Source of the DNA: Ignavibacteriales bacterium
GTDB lineage: Bacteria > Bacteroidota > Ignavibacteria > Ignavibacteriales > Ignavibacteriaceae
Assembly: GCA_003538625.1 (NCBI GenBank)
Contig: DPRR01000029.1
Location: 496,001 to 560,000 of the forward strand
Direction of reading: 5' to 3'
DNA length: 64,000 nt
Position 1 is the first letter of the stretch; each line of letters starts with the position of its first letter. Below, one piece after another: positions 53,488 through 62,105 of this stretch. Both the position numbers and the translations under genes were made by a program. The notes under the pieces were generated by a model. That model saw only the letters and a list, made by a program, of their open reading frames with translations, was not told the origin of the DNA and made no database searches.

Positions 53488-53500
53488 ATAGGAGAATCAT

Positions 53501-55621
53501 ATGAAAGTGAAATTATATTTGATGATGATTGTAATGTTCATCTTATCAATGAACATTATTGCACAGAATTATCCGCTCGTAACATTGCAGGATATTCAAA
53601 TGGTTCCTGATTCATTATTAGGAACTGATCCGCCTTCACCATATAACGGTGATACAGTTAGAGTAAGGGGACTTGCTCTTGTAAGTACTGTAATCGATCC
53701 GGATACTAACAGAGGTGTAATCATTTCTGCAGGCAATAGATGGGCGAGTTATATTCAGGATCCTGAAAGTAATTTATGGGGCGGATTAAATATTATTCAG
53801 AATGATACTAGCGCTGCAGCTCAAGGTACTTTTTTTGATTTAGTTGATAGTGCAGATATTGTTGAATTTACCGGAATAGTTACTGAATACAATACAACTA
53901 CAGAGTTAATTTTGATTACGGCTCCGCAGCCAATCCCGGTTGAAATATTAGAATCACGTCCAAACAGACCTGCTCCAATCGAGTTGGAACTTTCTGATTT
54001 ATATACGTCAACTGGTGGTTACAATTTTGATATCGAAAAGTATGAAGGAATGCTTGTCATTTTTAGAAATGTTATAACTTCTGACAGAGTTACAGGTACA
54101 GGTACGTCATCTGGAAATTTTAAGATTAACGATTTTAATGGACACTCAGCATTCGTGTACAATCAATCCCGATATTTTAAATCAAATTCCTCTGGAATTA
54201 TTCCGGGTTATCAACCACCACTTAATGGTTCAATCTTAGATTATTTAATAGGAATTGTTACTACCAGAACTGACGGATATTATATTGTTCCGGTTTATCC
54301 TGGTGATATCGGCCCGGTTTTACAAAGTCCTCCAATTGTTTCTTCAATCAGAAGAGATATAGTTGAAGTTAATTCAAATCAACCGGTTGAAGTATCAGCA
54401 AAAATAACTGATCTTGATGGAACAGTTCAGGAAGCAAGAGTTTACTACGCAGTTAATGAAGGCGCTAGAATTCCGGTACAAATGACTTTCTCAGTTTCAG
54501 ACTCTACTTACAAAGCTACAATTCCTGGTGTTAGTGCTGATTCAGCTTTGGTTAATTTTTACATATGGGCAAAAGATAATCAGGATTTGGTGAGCTTAAC
54601 TCCGGTTGATACCACCAAACAAAATTATTTTTACCTTGTGCTCAATCGTCCGTTAACAATTAAGGATGCACAATACAGTCCATTTGGCGGTGGTTATAGT
54701 GCATACAATAATTACCGTATTAGTTTAACCGGAGTAGTAACCGCTGATTCATCCGATATACCGGGTTTTGGATCTACACCTTTAAGAATTTATATGCAGG
54801 ACGGACGAGGTCCCTGGAGTGGAATTCAGATTGGTACAAGCGGCGCAATGGGAACGCAGGTATTAAATTTAGTAAGAGGCGATAAAGTAACAGTTAACGG
54901 TGTTATCAGAGAATCTTTTGATGTGACAAGAATTGATAGTTTAACTTCAATAACTCCAATTTCATCAGGTAATACTTTACCTGATCCTGAAGTACTTGCA
55001 ACATCAGTCATCGGTACGTCAGGAAATAATGCAATTGGAAAAGAACAATGGGAAAGTGTTTTAGTTCAATATAATAATGTAACTATAACAAGTTTAAGTG
55101 CTGATGGCACATCAAACTTTGGTGAAATTTATGTGAGTGATGGCTCCGGAAATACAAGAGTGGAACTTGAAGATGGACATCATTCCTATCAAAACGGAAC
55201 TATTCCCGCAAGACCAATACTTGTTCAACTTAATGCAACCTTTGATGCTATTAAAGGAGTTTTATATTATTCTTTCAGCAATTACAAATTGGTTCCAAGA
55301 AAGAATGATGACTTTGTAAATTATGCCACAGATGTTGCTTACGAAAATAATTTGCCGAAAGATTTTTCCATTTCACAAAATTATCCGAACCCATTTAATC
55401 CTTCTACGACAATTCAGTATGCATTACCGAAGGAAGATATGGTTACTTTAAGAATATATAACATTTTGGGTCAGGCAGTAAAAACACTTGTAAACCAAAA
55501 TCAGGCAGCTGGTACTTATACCGTTACCTTTGATGCAAGCGACTTAACCTCAGGTATATATTTCTATAGCATACAAGCAGGTAATTATAACCAGGTAAAA
55601 AAGATGGTGTTAATAAAGTAA
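53501..55621 (+). CDS. Secreted OB-fold-like protein with T9SS type A domain
   Basis: A 706-residue protein with signal peptide. Two OB-fold/DUF5689-like modules are suggested: GDTVRVRGLALVSTVID ... ADIVEFTGIVTEYN near residues 45-130, and ISLTGVVTADSSDIPG ... GDKVTVNGVIRES near 405-470. The C-terminus is a full type A T9SS domain (SISQNYPNPFNPSTTI to KKMVLIK). AGGAG precedes the ATG. It is 13 bases after the previous gene and ends at a strong terminator. Function unknown; such OB modules occur in secreted nucleases, but no nuclease motif is seen. Confidence 0.75.
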   Translation: MKVKLYLMMIVMFILSMNIIAQNYPLVTLQDIQMVPDSLLGTDPPSPYNGDTVRVRGLALVSTVIDPDTNRGVIISAGNRWASYIQDPESNLWGGLNIIQNDTSAAAQGTFFDLVDSADIVEFTGIVTEYNTTTELILITAPQPIPVEILESRPNRPAPIELELSDLYTSTGGYNFDIEKYEGMLVIFRNVITSDRVTGTGTSSGNFKINDFNGHSAFVYNQSRYFKSNSSGIIPGYQPPLNGSILDYLIGIVTTRTDGYYIVPVYPGDIGPVLQSPPIVSSIRRDIVEVNSNQPVEVSAKITDLDGTVQEARVYYAVNEGARIPVQMTFSVSDSTYKATIPGVSADSALVNFYIWAKDNQDLVSLTPVDTTKQNYFYLVLNRPLTIKDAQYSPFGGGYSAYNNYRISLTGVVTADSSDIPGFGSTPLRIYMQDGRGPWSGIQIGTSGAMGTQVLNLVRGDKVTVNGVIRESFDVTRIDSLTSITPISSGNTLPDPEVLATSVIGTSGNNAIGKEQWESVLVQYNNVTITSLSADGTSNFGEIYVSDGSGNTRVELEDGHHSYQNGTIPARPILVQLNATFDAIKGVLYYSFSNYKLVPRKNDDFVNYATDVAYENNLPKDFSISQNYPNPFNPSTTIQYALPKEDMVTLRIYNILGQAVKTLVNQNQAAGTYTVTFDASDLTSGIYFYSIQAGNYNQVKKMVLIK

Positions 55622-55628
55622 ATTAAAA

Positions 55629-55666
55629 TAACTCCTCCTCAATGTTTGAGGAGGAGTTAGTATTTT
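55629..55666 (+). terminator. Perfect 14-base-pair terminator hairpin
   Basis: TAACTCCTCCTCAA (55629-55642) pairs with TTGAGGAGGAGTTA (55646-55659) around a 3-base loop, followed by GTATTTTG. It ends the transcript of the two T9SS proteins. Confidence 0.85.
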
Positions 55667-55719
55667 GTTTTAAAATAATCTACAGTCTTTAGAAAATAAT
55701 TTGTTACGTTTTTAGATAA

Positions 55720-57249
55720 ATGAAAAAATTTTTACTCAGTACAACCATATTAGTTTTTACAATCTTACTTATTTCTTGCAGCGAAGAAATTGTAGATAAT
55801 CCGGCAGGCAATCAACCACCTGAAACAAGTTTAACATTATTTCCTGATTCAGTCATTTCTCCACAACCGAGCAGGTTAAAAGTATCCTGGTGGGGTGATG
55901 ATTCTGATGGTTTAATAGTTGGATTTTATTATAGCTGGGACGGAACATCCTGGATATTTACAAATGAGAATGCAATACTATTCTCACTTAAAATAGGCGC
56001 TGCTGATACAATTTATACATTTAAAGTTTCTGCGGTTGATAATGGTGGTAACGGAATTTATGATAATAAAGTATTTCAAAATGGAATAGATTTTGGACCT
56101 GAACCATTTGTTGATTCAAATAATGATGGCGTTTATAACAAGGGTGAAAAGTTTTATGATATTGGGCTGATCGATCCAACACCTGCAACTCTAGATTTTC
56201 CTCTTAAAAATACAGCACCTACAATTGAATGGAATGCTTTAAGTACGCTTCCGCAAATTTCATTTCCGGTTATGTCATTTGGCTGGAATGTTGAAGATCT
56301 TGATGGTATTGAGACAATCGATAAAATTAATATTGCATTGAATGATACAACAAATCCGGATAATATAATTTCACTAGATGGCAGTGTTAGAACTATTACA
56401 TTAAGAACAAATGAGTTTAATTCCTCTAATCCATTAATGGAAATTTTAATTGAGGGGATTGAAAGTAATATCTTTACAAAAAAATTACCCGGATTAAAAT
56501 TTGATGATTACAACACTTTTTATGTTCAGGCTGTAGATATTGGCGGTGCCTCATCCAGATTTATCGAGCTGCCTGGAACCGGAAACTCCTGGTTTGTAAA
56601 AAAACCTAAAGGTGAATTATTAGTTATGGATGATTACATAACTTCCGATGGAGCTGGGGCGTTTTATGATGCGATGATGGATAGTTTAGGATTAAGTAAT
56701 AAATATGATGTGTATAATTTTTTAAATCAGAAACCGCCTTATACTAATGTTACTTTTTTACAAACGCTTAAATTATTTAAATATGTTTTATGGTATAGCG
56801 ATAATAATCCCTCTTTAGATTTAGCAGCGGCTTCAGTGCAAAAATTTATTGATGCCGGAGGTAAGATTGCCTTTTCAATTCAATTTCCTCAAACTGTAGA
56901 TCCTGAGTTACTGCAAAGTTTTCTGCCGATTAATTCAGATAGTTTGTACACAAGAACTTCGATACTGCCAGGTACAATTATTAAAGCTGATTCAATGAAT
57001 TCATCTTATCCAACACTAACTACTTCAAGCAGCTTATTCAGGATAAAATCATTTTATTTAAATCCGAATGGTGCAATTCCTATTTATTATTTCCCTAATA
57101 AAGAACTCAGGGGTTTTATAGGATTTTTTAATAACACTAAAACTTTATTCTTTTATGGTTTGCCACTCAGTAAATCAAATGGCGGTGCAGCAAATGTTAA
57201 ACCCTTACTTAGTAAAATCTTTTTTGAAGATTTTGGAGTGACTCCATGA
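55720..57249 (+). CDS. Surface lipoprotein of unknown function
   Basis: A 509-residue lipoprotein (lipobox LISC, Cys20). After a Pro-rich spacer there are Ig/fibronectin-like parts (SRLKVSWWGDDSDGLIVGFYYSWDG; MSFGWNVEDLDGIE), and a C-terminal half with an alpha/beta look (KGELLVMDDYITSDGAGAFYDAMMD ... YVLWYSDNNPSLDLAAASVQKFIDAGGKIAFSIQFP), like a glutamine-amidotransferase or GATase-type fold without an obvious active site. It opens a five-gene operon, overlapping the TonB receptor gene by ATGA. Confidence 0.7.
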   Translation: MKKFLLSTTILVFTILLISCSEEIVDNPAGNQPPETSLTLFPDSVISPQPSRLKVSWWGDDSDGLIVGFYYSWDGTSWIFTNENAILFSLKIGAADTIYTFKVSAVDNGGNGIYDNKVFQNGIDFGPEPFVDSNNDGVYNKGEKFYDIGLIDPTPATLDFPLKNTAPTIEWNALSTLPQISFPVMSFGWNVEDLDGIETIDKINIALNDTTNPDNIISLDGSVRTITLRTNEFNSSNPLMEILIEGIESNIFTKKLPGLKFDDYNTFYVQAVDIGGASSRFIELPGTGNSWFVKKPKGELLVMDDYITSDGAGAFYDAMMDSLGLSNKYDVYNFLNQKPPYTNVTFLQTLKLFKYVLWYSDNNPSLDLAAASVQKFIDAGGKIAFSIQFPQTVDPELLQSFLPINSDSLYTRTSILPGTIIKADSMNSSYPTLTTSSSLFRIKSFYLNPNGAIPIYYFPNKELRGFIGFFNNTKTLFFYGLPLSKSNGGAANVKPLLSKIFFEDFGVTP

Positions 57250-60056
57250 AAAAGATTTTTACGATATTTTTAATAGTTGTTAGCTCAATTGCAATATTTT
57301 CACAAAGCACCGGAAATCTTTCAGGAGTAGTAAAAGATGCCAAAACCGGAGATGCTTTACCGGGTGTTAATGTAATTATTAAAGGTACTTATTATGGAGC
57401 TGCTACCGATATCAATGGAAAATTCAGAATTAACAACATATCTGTTGGAAGTTATAATGTTGATATTTCTTTGATCGGATATAAAACAGTTCAATACACA
57501 GGTATCCAGATTGAAGCTGATAGGACTAAAGAACTTGATGTAAAACTTGAAGAAACAGTTCTTACACTTGATCAGGATGTAGTTGTTATTGGTGAGAAAC
57601 CTTTATTGGATGTTGAGGAAACACAAAGTAAAAAAACAATTACTAAAGAAGATTTAGATGTTGCCGTTATCGAAAATATTTCTGATATAGTTTCGCAGCA
57701 ATCAGGTGTTGTAAAGTCTGATAACTCTATACACATCCGCGGCGGCAGATCTTATGAAAATGCATTTCTTTTGGATGGAGTTTCTGTGCAGGATCCTCTG
57801 GCGGGTACAGGATTTGGATTACAGCTTTCGGCAAATGCAATTGAAGAAGTTGAAGTTATTACAGGTGGTTTTAATGCTGAATTCGGACAGGCAACCTCAG
57901 GTATTGTAAATGTAAAAACCAGAGAAGGTGGTGAAAATTATTCAGGTTCAATTACGTACAAGCGTGATAATCTTGGTGATAGGTCATCTTACCATGTTTT
58001 TAATACTGATATTGTTGAGGGAAACTTTAGCGGTCCCGAACCATTAACTACTTTTATATTACCAGCGCTTGGAATTAATATTCCGGGAGAAGTTATATTC
58101 TTTGGCAGTTTTTATACCGGATTAACTGATGGTATTACTCAAGGCTATTTTAAACCAACAGCAACTCAATTAGTATCCTCAACTTTTTATGGAACCAGGT
58201 TTGCACCGAAATCTGAAAACAGCTGGTTTTGGCTCGGCAAAATTACATACAAATATTCTCCGACATTAAAATTTTATTATTCCTTCAATCAGTCAGTTAA
58301 CATAAATCAAAATTCACAATCACTGCAGTCAAATCTTGAGTATGTGGAACCCAGCCCGGGATACCAGTATAATTTTCAGAATATTTTAGATGAAGCAAAT
58401 ACTTTTACACATAATAATAAATATCATTCTTTAGGCGTAACTCATACACTAAGTTCAAAAACATTTTATGAACTGAAGTTTAATAGCTTCTATACAAATC
58501 TTAGAGCTGATGCAAATGGAAAAGATTGGTATTTGTATAATGAACCTAAGGATATTGTTACGTTTCCGATTGAGTATTATAATATAAATAGAGATACAAT
58601 TGGTGTTATTCCCGGTGACGGATTTTGGGATGTTGGAAATCCATTTACGTGGCGTGATCATTACGTTCAGGAATTTTCCGTTCGCGGTGATCTTACAAAC
58701 TTTTTTGATGAAAAGAATAAATTTAAAGCCGGATTCAATTTCCAATTTCAGGAGATGCAGGTTATCGATATTTATAAACCCTGGGTTGGCGAGCTTGGTT
58801 TGAATAATGATATTTATAAAGTATATCCTGCACTCGGCTCATTATACGCCCAGGATAATATAAATTTTAGCGGCATGATTTTGAATTTTGGTTTACGAAT
58901 GGATTACTGGTTTCCGGGTAAATATGTAGATGATGCGGTAGATAATCCTGATGTTATAACCATTCCGGATGAAATAAGAAAAAACTACAAGGATGACACG
59001 TTTGCATGGTTTGGAGGAAGAAGATTTAAAGCAAGATTAAGTCCACGACTTGGTATATCACACCCGGTTTCAGATAATCAAACTTTATTTTTCTCATACG
59101 GACATTTTAGTAAATGGCCTAAACCGCAATTTGTTTATGCAAAACTTGATCCTTTAAATGCACAATCTTCTTTTCAAAAATTCGGTAACCCTAACCTAAA
59201 TCCTGAAACAACTGTCGCATATGAACTGGGCGTAAAAACACAATTTTCAAATGATGACGTACTGACAATTACAGCCTACTACAAAGACATATTTGATTAT
59301 GTGAACACACGTACTGCAAAAATAGTATCGGCAAGATTTTCAACGCAGAGTTTTATAACGTATGTAAATTCTGATTACGCACGTTCCCGTGGTATTGAAC
59401 TTGAATATCGCAAACGAATTGGTAAATGGTTTAATGGAAATGCGTCTTTTACTTATGCAATTGTAACAGGTAAAAGTTCTTCAGCAGATGAAGGAGTTTT
59501 AGTTTTGCAGGGAGATCTTAAAGAATCTATTAAGGAAGAATTTGTTCCCTGGGATAGACCTCTTACAGCGTCAGTTTCAACCAGTTTTTATGTAGAAAAA
59601 GATAAACCCGTGTTTGGATTTGCACCTGGAATATTAGATGATTATAATCTTTACTTGAGATTCTTTTTCCAGTCCGGTAAAAGATATACACCTGCAGTAT
59701 ACACAGGTTCAGTTGATCAGCAGGGCAGAGCGGAATATGAGTTTGTGACAGATACCAGGTATAATAAAATTGGAGATGACTGGTTTTGGGTAGATTTAAA
59801 TTTCGAAAAATATTTTCAGTTGTTCGATGTTAAGGTTTCGTTATTTGTAGAAGTAAATAATCTTTTGGATACAAAAAATTCTGCTATTATAAATCCTGTA
59901 ACAGGAAAAGCCTATGAGTATGGCGATGATGTTCCTGCAAGCTGGAATGATCCAAGATATCCCGATCTACAGGCACCAATTTCACCTTATCCTTTTAATC
60001 CGGCGAGATACTTGACTCGCAGAAATATAAAATTTGGAATGAGCATAAGATTTTAA
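57246..60056 (+). CDS. TonB-dependent receptor with carboxypeptidase-like regulatory domain
   Basis: A 936-residue outer-membrane receptor. Signal peptide, CarboxypepD_reg-like domain (about 23-110: GNLSGVVKDAKTGDALPGVNVIIKG), plug domain (about 118-225: VSQQSGVVKSDNSIHIRGGRSYENAFLLDGV ... GGFNAEFGQATSGIVNV), then the barrel. Lacks the classical SusC length. It may import a ligand or anchor the partner lipoproteins; the surrounding genes suggest a surface assembly rather than nutrient import. The PorV-like gene follows after 1 base. Confidence 0.9.
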   Translation: MKKIFTIFLIVVSSIAIFSQSTGNLSGVVKDAKTGDALPGVNVIIKGTYYGAATDINGKFRINNISVGSYNVDISLIGYKTVQYTGIQIEADRTKELDVKLEETVLTLDQDVVVIGEKPLLDVEETQSKKTITKEDLDVAVIENISDIVSQQSGVVKSDNSIHIRGGRSYENAFLLDGVSVQDPLAGTGFGLQLSANAIEEVEVITGGFNAEFGQATSGIVNVKTREGGENYSGSITYKRDNLGDRSSYHVFNTDIVEGNFSGPEPLTTFILPALGINIPGEVIFFGSFYTGLTDGITQGYFKPTATQLVSSTFYGTRFAPKSENSWFWLGKITYKYSPTLKFYYSFNQSVNINQNSQSLQSNLEYVEPSPGYQYNFQNILDEANTFTHNNKYHSLGVTHTLSSKTFYELKFNSFYTNLRADANGKDWYLYNEPKDIVTFPIEYYNINRDTIGVIPGDGFWDVGNPFTWRDHYVQEFSVRGDLTNFFDEKNKFKAGFNFQFQEMQVIDIYKPWVGELGLNNDIYKVYPALGSLYAQDNINFSGMILNFGLRMDYWFPGKYVDDAVDNPDVITIPDEIRKNYKDDTFAWFGGRRFKARLSPRLGISHPVSDNQTLFFSYGHFSKWPKPQFVYAKLDPLNAQSSFQKFGNPNLNPETTVAYELGVKTQFSNDDVLTITAYYKDIFDYVNTRTAKIVSARFSTQSFITYVNSDYARSRGIELEYRKRIGKWFNGNASFTYAIVTGKSSSADEGVLVLQGDLKESIKEEFVPWDRPLTASVSTSFYVEKDKPVFGFAPGILDDYNLYLRFFFQSGKRYTPAVYTGSVDQQGRAEYEFVTDTRYNKIGDDWFWVDLNFEKYFQLFDVKVSLFVEVNNLLDTKNSAIINPVTGKAYEYGDDVPASWNDPRYPDLQAPISPYPFNPARYLTRRNIKFGMSIRF

Positions 60057-60057
60057 T

Positions 60058-61035
60058 ATGAAATACTTAATTACATTTTTATTGATAGTAATAACTTACT
60101 CAGAAATTAGACCACAGCTATTTCCTGTACTTGGCGGACAGCGGGCAGGTATATCCACAGCTCAATTTTTAAAAATTGGTGTAGGCGGAAGAGCTACAGC
60201 AATGGGCGATGCATTTGTTGCAGTTGCTAATGATGTTTCTGCATTATACTGGAATCCTGCAGGCCTGACTCAATTTTCTGAAAATCAGATTATGTTTTCT
60301 CATAATCAATGGGTTGTGGATATTAATCATGATTTTATCGGTGCCGTTTATCATCTTGACGATGCCAACACATTTGGAGTTTCACTGACTTCGCTTTCTA
60401 TGGATCAAATGAAGGTAACAACAGAGTATGCTCCTTTTGGAACAGGAGAATATTTTGGTTTTAGTGATCTTGGAATTTCAATTTCATATTCCAGAAGGAT
60501 GACAGATCAATTTAGTTTTGGTGGAACAGTAAGATACATTGAAGAGTCGTTGGATAAATTAAAGATGCGCGGAGTAATGATTGATTTGGGTACTTATTAT
60601 TGGACAGGTTTGGGAAGTACACGATTTGCGGTTGTAGTTTCAAATTTTGGAAATGATCTGGCACCCGATGGCGAAGTAGTTTTAGTCGGCAACAGAACAA
60701 AATCTGATTGGCAATCATTCTCGCCGCCCACAATGTTCCGTATTGGTTTTGCTTTTGAACCTTATGAAGATGAAGAAAACAAAGTAACAACTTCAATACA
60801 ACTGAATCATCCCAACGACAATAGTGAAAATCTTTCCCTGGGATTTGAGTACACCTGGAATAAAATGTTTTTTGCCCGCGGCGGTTATAAAATTAATGTT
60901 GATGAACAAAATTATTCTTTTGGTGCGGGAATTAATGTACCAATTAGCATTGCTAATTTTAGTTTAGATTATGCTTATGCTAATTTTACAAGATTAGGAT
61001 CAGCACATAGATTTTCAATTATACTAGGCTTATGA
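60058..61035 (+). CDS. PorV/PorQ-family outer-membrane protein
   Basis: A 325-residue barrel with signal peptide. The N-terminal stretch AQFLKIGVGGRATAMGDAFVAVANDVSALYWNPAGL is the PorV/PorQ-family signature. PorV shuttles T9SS substrates from the translocon to the surface-attachment complex. This paralogue sits in an operon with a TonB receptor and secreted proteins, and may serve that set. It is tightly packed between neighbours. Confidence 0.85.
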   Translation: MKYLITFLLIVITYSEIRPQLFPVLGGQRAGISTAQFLKIGVGGRATAMGDAFVAVANDVSALYWNPAGLTQFSENQIMFSHNQWVVDINHDFIGAVYHLDDANTFGVSLTSLSMDQMKVTTEYAPFGTGEYFGFSDLGISISYSRRMTDQFSFGGTVRYIEESLDKLKMRGVMIDLGTYYWTGLGSTRFAVVVSNFGNDLAPDGEVVLVGNRTKSDWQSFSPPTMFRIGFAFEPYEDEENKVTTSIQLNHPNDNSENLSLGFEYTWNKMFFARGGYKINVDEQNYSFGAGINVPISIANFSLDYAYANFTRLGSAHRFSIILGL

Positions 61036-62105
61036 TAAAATTTAAAAACATAAAATACTTCGCCATAATTATCATTATTGTTAATATCATTTCCTGTAAT
61101 GATAAATTTGACATAACACAATTTCAAACTGAAAATCCGGGTAATATTGCCGGTGATACGGTTTATGTAAAACTAAATCCAGACTGGTCAGGATTTAATA
61201 ATCCGCAGGATATTATCATTGGAAGGGAACCACTAATTTATGTTGCTGATACAGATAACGATCAGATAGTGATGTTAAATCTGGATGGACAAAGATTAAG
61301 TTCCCGCTCAATAAAACATCCGATTGCCATTGCACAGGATTATGAATTAAACCTGATAGTATGTGCTCAGTTTGATACTTTAGGTCAGACTTTCAGCGCT
61401 GTTTATAAAATAGATCTGGTTGCATCTCATCATCAATTAGAAAATGCACCTATCAGAAGATTAATTCCAAAACTTGATGATTTAAACAAACCATTAAGAA
61501 AATACACTGCTGTTTGCACTTTTTATGATAATTCCTTTTATGTCGCCAGAACCGGACCGAATAATTCAAGTATTTACGATCCTGATAATTCAATACTTTT
61601 GTTTAGACCAATAAGTAATAATTTTAGTGCCGGAGATACATTAATAGGAAGAGTACCAAATATATCGCCAACAAGTACCGGAATGGTTTCAGCAAATCAG
61701 TTAAGTTCAATTGCATCATTTAATAAAAGAAATATTGATATTGTTGTTACGATGACAGGATCTAATAGTTTTAAAGCTCAGTGGTGGAACTATGTAATAA
61801 CTCCCATTGATGAAAGATATCGCAGCGCTTTTTCACCAAGCGATGGTGTTGCTTTTGCTTCACCCAATGCTTTTATCAGACCTGAAGGATGTACTGTTGA
61901 TGTTAACGGAAATATTTTTGTTGCTGATGCAGGCAAAGACAGTGTTTATAAATTTAATGCCTTCGGGGATAAATTAATTGGATTTGGCGGGCCATCAATT
62001 TTTAACGAACCTTACGCTGTGGCATATTTTGATAAAGTGCTTTATGTCGCTGACAAAGCTAATAACAGGATTCTAAGATTTATATTATCAACGGACATAC
62101 AATGA
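61032..62105 (+). CDS. NHL-repeat lipoprotein
   Basis: A 357-residue lipoprotein (lipobox IISC, Cys22). NHL-type beta-propeller blades are visible: FNNPQDIIIGREPLIYVADTDNDQIVMLN, RPEGCTVDVNGNIFVADAGKDSVYKFN, and NEPYAVAYFDKVLYVADKANNRILRF. NHL propellers mediate protein or ligand binding. Linked by ATGA overlaps to the PorV-like gene before and the lamin-tail gene after. Confidence 0.85.
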   Translation: MIKFKNIKYFAIIIIIVNIISCNDKFDITQFQTENPGNIAGDTVYVKLNPDWSGFNNPQDIIIGREPLIYVADTDNDQIVMLNLDGQRLSSRSIKHPIAIAQDYELNLIVCAQFDTLGQTFSAVYKIDLVASHHQLENAPIRRLIPKLDDLNKPLRKYTAVCTFYDNSFYVARTGPNNSSIYDPDNSILLFRPISNNFSAGDTLIGRVPNISPTSTGMVSANQLSSIASFNKRNIDIVVTMTGSNSFKAQWWNYVITPIDERYRSAFSPSDGVAFASPNAFIRPEGCTVDVNGNIFVADAGKDSVYKFNAFGDKLIGFGGPSIFNEPYAVAYFDKVLYVADKANNRILRFILSTDIQ